A stretch of 42,951 nt of DNA from an uncultured bacterium (GTDB lineage: Bacteria > Patescibacteriota > Minisyncoccia > Phycocordibacterales > PALSA-1337), in the NCBI GenBank assembly GCA_903842025.1, contig CAIMKX010000020.1, positions 1-42,951 of the forward strand, in the 5' to 3' direction. The notes beneath the pieces are model-generated. The model searched no databases and was not told the DNA's origin. It saw only the letters and a list, made by a program, of their open reading frames with translations. Shown here one piece after another: positions 39,493 through 42,951 of the stretch. The stretch's first letter is position 1. Each line of letters starts with the position of its first letter. Both the position numbers and the translations under genes were made by a program.

Positions 39493-39813
39493 ATCGCCAC
39501 TATCCAGAAGCGCCTTGCGAACCTCCTCATGCTGTTCGGCCTTGAGTCGCATCATTTTCTTCATGACTGCCCTCTTGTATTCGTCTTTCTTGAATTGTGT
39601 AATTTGTTGCGGCTTGTGTTTGGTCGAGACTTCCCAGGCTTTGACCGGACTCCTCGCCGCCCGGATCTCTTGGATGATCTTCTTGTCAGAATACCTGGCG
39701 CATTGATAGGCATGTTCAACGGTCGGATAAACAACACCATCGATTTCAATGGTATGAGAAGTGTAGGGTGAAAAGTAAATATAAAATATTTCGAGAGGTA
39801 AAATTTGCGGCAT
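39361..39813 (-). CDS. NADAR / YbiA-like N-glycosidase family protein
   Basis: NADAR proteins hydrolyse N-glycosidic bonds of ADP-ribose-type or riboflavin-intermediate substrates. The 150-aa chain shows YFSPYTSHTIEIDGVVYPTVEHAYQCARY, AARSPVKAWEVS, KRAVMKKMMRLKAEQHEEVRKALLDSGD and GDGFWDIGEDSKGRNEIGKIWMEIREEM, covering the family from start to end. ATG at 39813 has TATAAT 10 nt upstream. The 3' end overlaps the Bro-N frame, and a second copy of its last 27 bp lies beyond that gene. Members can be antitoxin or phage-defence associated; I see no partner toxin here. Confidence 0.88.
   Translation of the reverse strand: MPQILPLEIFYIYFSPYTSHTIEIDGVVYPTVEHAYQCARYSDKKIIQEIRAARSPVKAWEVSTKHKPQQITQFKKDEYKRAVMKKMMRLKAEQHEEVRKALLDSGDLMIVKKIVTYPPGDGFWDIGEDSKGRNEIGKIWMEIREEMRRN
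39373..39399 (-). repeat. duplicated NADAR 3' end, proximal copy
   Basis: The intact copy within the NADAR gene, in the same orientation as 38789-38815. The two copies bracket the Bro-N gene. Confidence 0.75.
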
Positions 39814-39868
39814 ATTGCTATTAATTATAAATTTTGAATGCTGGTCTGATATGATTTGCATCCATTTT

Positions 39869-40465
39869 CTACTTAACTTCCTCCAATACCCCATTCTTAA
39901 CTACCAAATATTTGCTTCTTCCTTCAGTCGGCTGGCTAGACATGGGCTCATTTGTTTTACGATCAGCATAATTAACTATAAGTTGGCCATTTCTGATCTC
40001 GGTTGTCTGCGGAGCGATCCTGTCGCCAAGACCGATCGCATTCAAACCTCTATATCCTGTGGCAGTTTTCAGGGCAACTGCGGCATAAAAGAACGTGCCG
40101 CTTCCACCTTGATTCTCAGTTAGGACAAAGGCGACATCAGGCAAACCATCGCCATTGAGGTCGCCAAAAGATTCATTTCCGAAATATTGGGTGACAATTT
40201 TCGACGCACTGCCGGCGATCGGCTCTTCGGCGCGGCCGTTCACAAGCGTCACCGGTTGCTCGTTCACAATGTAGGCCACGTTCTTGTAATCCGCCCTAAA
40301 GATTTTCTGACTGCTAATGGAAATCGCTGCGTAGCCGCTCAAGACTTCCTTGGTCTGCTCGTACTGCATACCGATATAAAAAGTCAGTACCGGCACAACG
40401 AAAATAAAGAGGATTATTGCTCCAAGCTTCGAGTACCAAGTGATCTTGTTCCATTCGATGGTCAT
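39869..40465 (-). CDS. membrane-anchored protein with an FG-GAP/VCBS-like motif
   Basis: The 198-aa protein has one membrane helix near the N terminus (about residues 13-32, GAIILFIFVVPVLTFYIGM) and an outer domain with FGDLNGDGLPDVAFVL, the calcium-binding DxDGxxD turn typical of FG-GAP repeats, though only one is present. The rest is beta-rich. TACAAT lies 6 nt before the ATG at 40465. The function of this CPR-typical architecture is unknown. Confidence 0.75.
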   Translation of the reverse strand: MTIEWNKITWYSKLGAIILFIFVVPVLTFYIGMQYEQTKEVLSGYAAISISSQKIFRADYKNVAYIVNEQPVTLVNGRAEEPIAGSASKIVTQYFGNESFGDLNGDGLPDVAFVLTENQGGSGTFFYAAVALKTATGYRGLNAIGLGDRIAPQTTEIRNGQLIVNYADRKTNEPMSSQPTEGRSKYLVVKNGVLEEVK

Positions 40466-40484
40466 AGGACCATTGTAGCATGAA

Positions 40485-40512
40485 TTAAAAATGCTTCCCG
40501 AAAGAAGCATGT
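40485..40512 (-). terminator. terminator of the 40894 gene
   Basis: On the minus strand GCTTC-TTTCGG-GAAGC, extended by AT/AT, is followed by TTTTTAATT. It separates this gene from the one downstream. Confidence 0.7.
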
Positions 40513-40516
40513 GCGA

Positions 40517-40894
40517 TCACAATCTGTCGTTGTTCACCGCGCAGGCATAGAGCGCGACACCGGCCGGGATTATCGAGACCAGAAATATCGCGATCGCTAG
40601 GGCGCCGACTGTCCAGGCTGCGGCATTCGGCAATAATGGCAAGCTGCTTGTGATCTCCCTCACACTCGCCGCCAGAGCAGCCATTATGAATCCGAATACC
40701 GATCCCACCAGCCACCCATAAATCCGATTCACGGCGCTTTCCAATACTCCATATCTTCCCTGTCGAGCCGACTGATGTCGGGTCAGCATGTCGATCATCA
40801 CCCTTGCAATGATGACAGCCAGTGTCGACATGGTGTACGCCCACCAAAGCTCCAAAGCGCTAGCGGAAATACCGTCTATCAAATAAGCACTCAT
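40517..40894 (-). CDS. hypothetical membrane protein with about three helices
   Basis: The 125-aa protein has hydrophobic segments near residues 14-30 (LELWWAYTMSTLAVIIA), 57-78 (IYGWLVGSVFGFIMAALAA) and 93-118 (WTVGALAIAIFLVSIIPAGVALYA), with a basic loop RHQSARQGR between the first two. No motif or family is recognised. I use the ATG at 40894; GGAAAG about 12 nt upstream is a weak ribosome site. It is followed by its own terminator. Confidence 0.65.
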   Translation of the reverse strand: MSAYLIDGISASALELWWAYTMSTLAVIIARVMIDMLTRHQSARQGRYGVLESAVNRIYGWLVGSVFGFIMAALAASVREITSSLPLLPNAAAWTVGALAIAIFLVSIIPAGVALYACAVNNDRL

Positions 40895-41016
40895 CAAACT
40901 TCACTTTCCGGAAATTCATTTCCTCAGCCATTATCTCTCTAAAACGACAGGAGTCAAGGATATGTACAGGTATTTTACATCGAATTTAAATCGGAGTATA
41001 TTTGATAAAAAGAAAC

Positions 41017-41484
41017 ATGGAGAACTCAAACAAATATCTTATAAATATCAGCAAGTTGGCAGAGACAGCCAAAAATAACAACTGGGCGATCGAATATGAC
41101 GCCGATGTTGATTCTTTCTATTGGACCAAGCCGGAAATCTCTAAGAACGCTCAACTGATGAAACTGTCTGATGATTTTGCCTTATATGTCACTCCTGAAG
41201 GAAATATCGAAGGCGTCTTCATCAAATACGCCAAAAACAATTTTATGGAGCATAACAAAGGCTTCAAACCTATCTTAGAAAATATGAAAGAGGTTGATGA
41301 CAATCGTTTTGTTCTGACCAAATCCAATGAAAAGAAGCTGAGCGGCCTGCTAGAATCAATGGCCAACAAAATAACCGCCGATAATATATTCAGCCCGTGT
41401 TTCGGCTTCATTCATCACAAAACTGTACCACAAATACAGAATTTTAACAAAATTCGCACTAGTAATTTGTCAGAACCTTTATAA
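41017..41484 (+). CDS. hypothetical soluble protein
   Basis: The 155-aa product begins MENSNKYLINISKLAETAK and alternates short strands and helices: NWAIEYDADVDSFYW, FALYVTPEGNIEGVFIKYA, FKPILENMKEV. No membrane segment or catalytic motif is visible. TATATT is about 14 nt before the ATG; a TTG at 41002 is possible but overlaps that box. Its last 26 bases overlap the convergent end of the ParA gene. Confidence 0.65.
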   Translation: MENSNKYLINISKLAETAKNNNWAIEYDADVDSFYWTKPEISKNAQLMKLSDDFALYVTPEGNIEGVFIKYAKNNFMEHNKGFKPILENMKEVDDNRFVLTKSNEKKLSGLLESMANKITADNIFSPCFGFIHHKTVPQIQNFNKIRTSNLSEPL

Positions 41485-42475
41485 GATTATTGGAAAGACT
41501 CTCAAATTCTTCTTTTGATTTCTCAATATTTTCTTTTGTTCCCTGATGATGGTCGGCGATCTCTGCCGGATTCAAATCAAATATCGCCACGCCCAGTTCC
41601 TGGCATTTTGCCGGAATTCGTCCGTAGTCCTGGATGATTTGCAAAGGATTTTTCCAGCTACTTTCGACCAGGCCGTTCCTGCAATGCTTTTCCGACAAAT
41701 ATTCACGGACCTTATTGGGAATTTTCTCCATCCAAGCCCGATGATCGGCGATGGGTTGCTCGCCGTAAACATTGTATGAATTGACAATGTAACCGATGAA
41801 TAGCGGATCGCCCTGCAAGACAAGCCTGGTTTCGGTATTTCCGGCCAGGGCTTTGGCGCTGTTCCTCCAATTTATCTTCCATTTTTCATAGACGACACCC
41901 AAATTTTCAATACCCTGAACACTGAAAGCGTCCGGCATGACGGGTACCACGAAATAATCGGCTCCAAGCAGGATCATCTGATTCAACAGACCGAGACTTG
42001 GCGATGTATCTATAACAAATATGTCAACTTGATCGGAAAGACCTTTTTCACGAAGAAATCTGTCGATGGCGCTTGTTTGGAAATATCCAATCGGTTGGCC
42101 GGCGGCCGCTTGGCCGTAAGCTGTAATCAATAGACTTTCATAAACCGATAGGTTGATATCACCTTTTAGCAGAAAAAGATTGTTCTTGCCATTCACCCTC
42201 AAAAACTGAACGCCAAGATTGACATCGGTCCCGCCTTCAACAACGCCTTTCAAGACATCGGCTATCGTCTTTTCACTCTCGGAGAAGAGATGTTTCGTAT
42301 AATAATCTTCACCCATTGCCAGACGGCTCAGGTTGCATTGTGGATCAAGATCAACGAGAACAGTCTTATAACCTTTTTCAGCAAATTTGACGGCACAATT
42401 GTAAGCAAGCGTTGTCTTGCCAACACCGCCTTTATTGTTCGTAAATATCACCTTTTTTGATCTGGTGAACTTCAT
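41459..42475 (-). CDS. ParA/MinD-type P-loop ATPase
   Basis: The 338-aa chain has deviant Walker A NNKGGVGKTTLAYN, motif A' VLVDLDPQCNLS and Walker B DIFVIDTSPSLGLLNQMIL, followed by ADYFVVPVMPDAFSVQG, the full set of partition ATPases. It is longer than chromosomal Soj proteins, with an insertion near residues 60-130 and a C-terminal helical tail. No ParB-like gene or obvious parS cluster lies next to it, so it may position something other than DNA, or be an orphan from a plasmid. TAAAAT lies 6 nt before the ATG, with TTTCAA 16 bp upstream. Confidence 0.88.
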   Translation of the reverse strand: MKFTRSKKVIFTNNKGGVGKTTLAYNCAVKFAEKGYKTVLVDLDPQCNLSRLAMGEDYYTKHLFSESEKTIADVLKGVVEGGTDVNLGVQFLRVNGKNNLFLLKGDINLSVYESLLITAYGQAAAGQPIGYFQTSAIDRFLREKGLSDQVDIFVIDTSPSLGLLNQMILLGADYFVVPVMPDAFSVQGIENLGVVYEKWKINWRNSAKALAGNTETRLVLQGDPLFIGYIVNSYNVYGEQPIADHRAWMEKIPNKVREYLSEKHCRNGLVESSWKNPLQIIQDYGRIPAKCQELGVAIFDLNPAEIADHHQGTKENIEKSKEEFESLSNNLIKVLTNY

Positions 42476-42487
42476 AGGGGTATTTTA

Positions 42488-42877
42488 TCACAAAACTTTT
42501 TTATTGAAATAATACCCCCTCTTCTTCACCTTTTCCCCATACCTCCTCCTCTCTTCCACGCCAACCCAGCGGGCCTTCTGGTCATTCAAGTAAAGATCAT
42601 CGCCTGGCTAGCGGGGGAAGACATGGAGATGGAAATGTGAGACGCCTGGCCTCCGGCCGGCTCATTATGCTGGCGAAAAGAGCGGGGTGACATGCTCATG
42701 AGGGATGACTATGACGCTGCCGGGATTATTGGGCCACCATTTGGGAGAGATGAAAGCCAGGATCTTGCCGTCATCATAGAAGATGTAAGGAGAAATTATC
42801 CACAGGACCGGTAACCGCTCACCCCTGTCCACACCTCGTACCACATATTTTGACTGAATGATATATAATATGTCCAT
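42488..42877 (-). pseudogene. broken HIT-family hydrolase gene
   Basis: Three frames together spell a HIT protein. From 42877: ILAFISPKWWPNNPGSVIVIPHEHV, ending at a stop after LFSPA. Then in another frame NEPAGGQAS. Then HFHLHVFPR, the catalytic HxHxH motif, a TAG, and GDDLYLNDQKARWVGVEERR to a final stop at 42488. About 45 residues expected between the HEHV and NEPAG segments are missing. So a deletion, a frameshift and a nonsense change have inactivated it. The active-site His triad is otherwise preserved, which suggests recent decay or a poor assembly here. Confidence 0.75.
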
Positions 42878-42879
42878 AT

Positions 42880-42951
42880 ATGGGACGCGTACTTACACCA
42901 AAAGAGATCTATGAGCGCATGAAAGAGTGGAGGAATATGAAGAAGCTCCAC
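42880..42951 (+). CDS. start of a gene running off the window
   Basis: ATG at 42880 with TATAAT (42864-42869) 10 nt upstream opens a frame of 24 codons to the window edge: MGRVLTPKEIYERMKEWRNM then KKLH. The charged, helical start could belong to a DNA-binding or small regulatory protein, but too little is present to say. It is divergent from the HIT remnant. Confidence 0.5.
   Translation, partial: MGRVLTPKEIYERMKEWRNMKKLH

Noticed and set aside
38893-42951. Integrated phage or plasmid at the right end (Bro-N, ParA)
   Set aside because: No integrase, capsid, replication or ParB genes are present, and the neighbours are ordinary chromosomal-style genes; the two genes alone do not support it.

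Overview
This 42.95-kb window looks like a chromosome segment of an uncultivated, small-genome bacterium of the Candidate Phyla Radiation (Patescibacteria, Parcubacteria-like). This is an inference from the shortened core proteins (UvrC without its helix-hairpin-helix end, ProRS without its editing insertion), the many tiny single-span membrane proteins, a family of dispersed REP-like palindromes, and an apparent preference for leaderless mRNAs. No rRNA, plasmid origin, CRISPR array or complete phage is present.

Layout. 1-8.1 kb: uvrC, two tiny membrane-protein genes, uvrA, a small anchored protein and clpB. 8.2-14.5 kb: a Cys-rich hypothetical, proS, a GIY-YIG nuclease gene enclosed by 40-bp inverted repeats, rseP, frr, a clamp-loader delta' subunit gene and mreB. 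14.6-20.8 kb: murA facing an ATPase-dead priA, then def-fmt, and on the minus strand hpf with a 58-aa membrane protein, and a DUF167 gene. 20.8-28 kb is accessory: tRNA-Asn, a secreted protein, an unassigned structured RNA of about 220 nt, a small-protein/retropepsin-like pair, a pyrophosphatase remnant, and an isolated purN-purL pair between 26-nt direct repeats. 28-33 kb: an M15 peptidase, then a response regulator and histidine kinase separated by a methyltransferase-like gene. 33-37.6 kb: an FAD oxidoreductase, TspO, a cupin with a small membrane protein, and tandem M14 carboxypeptidases, one missing catalytic residues. 37.7-43 kb: a GNAT, a hard-to-read non-coding stretch, a Bro-N gene fused to the end of a NADAR gene, hypothetical membrane proteins, a ParA ATPase and a broken HIT gene.

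Two expression styles are interleaved. About twenty genes carry a -10 hexamer only 6-11 nt before ATG, leaving room for almost no leader. A second set (small proteins at 1542 and 4936, the gene at 8238, purN, purL, the methyltransferase, the GNAT) has Shine-Dalgarno sites, often good TTGACA -35 boxes, and in most cases an intrinsic terminator directly downstream, as expected for separately imported genes.

The strongest candidate for an undescribed system is the REP family around ATTCCCGCG...CGCGGGAAT. Copies occur as inverted pairs 30-126 bp apart, two pairs sit in frame inside uvrA and rseP, and one pair encloses a complete GIY-YIG nuclease gene like the terminal repeats of a tiny autonomous element. 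The second is the structured RNA at 21724-21942 with its own promoter and terminator.
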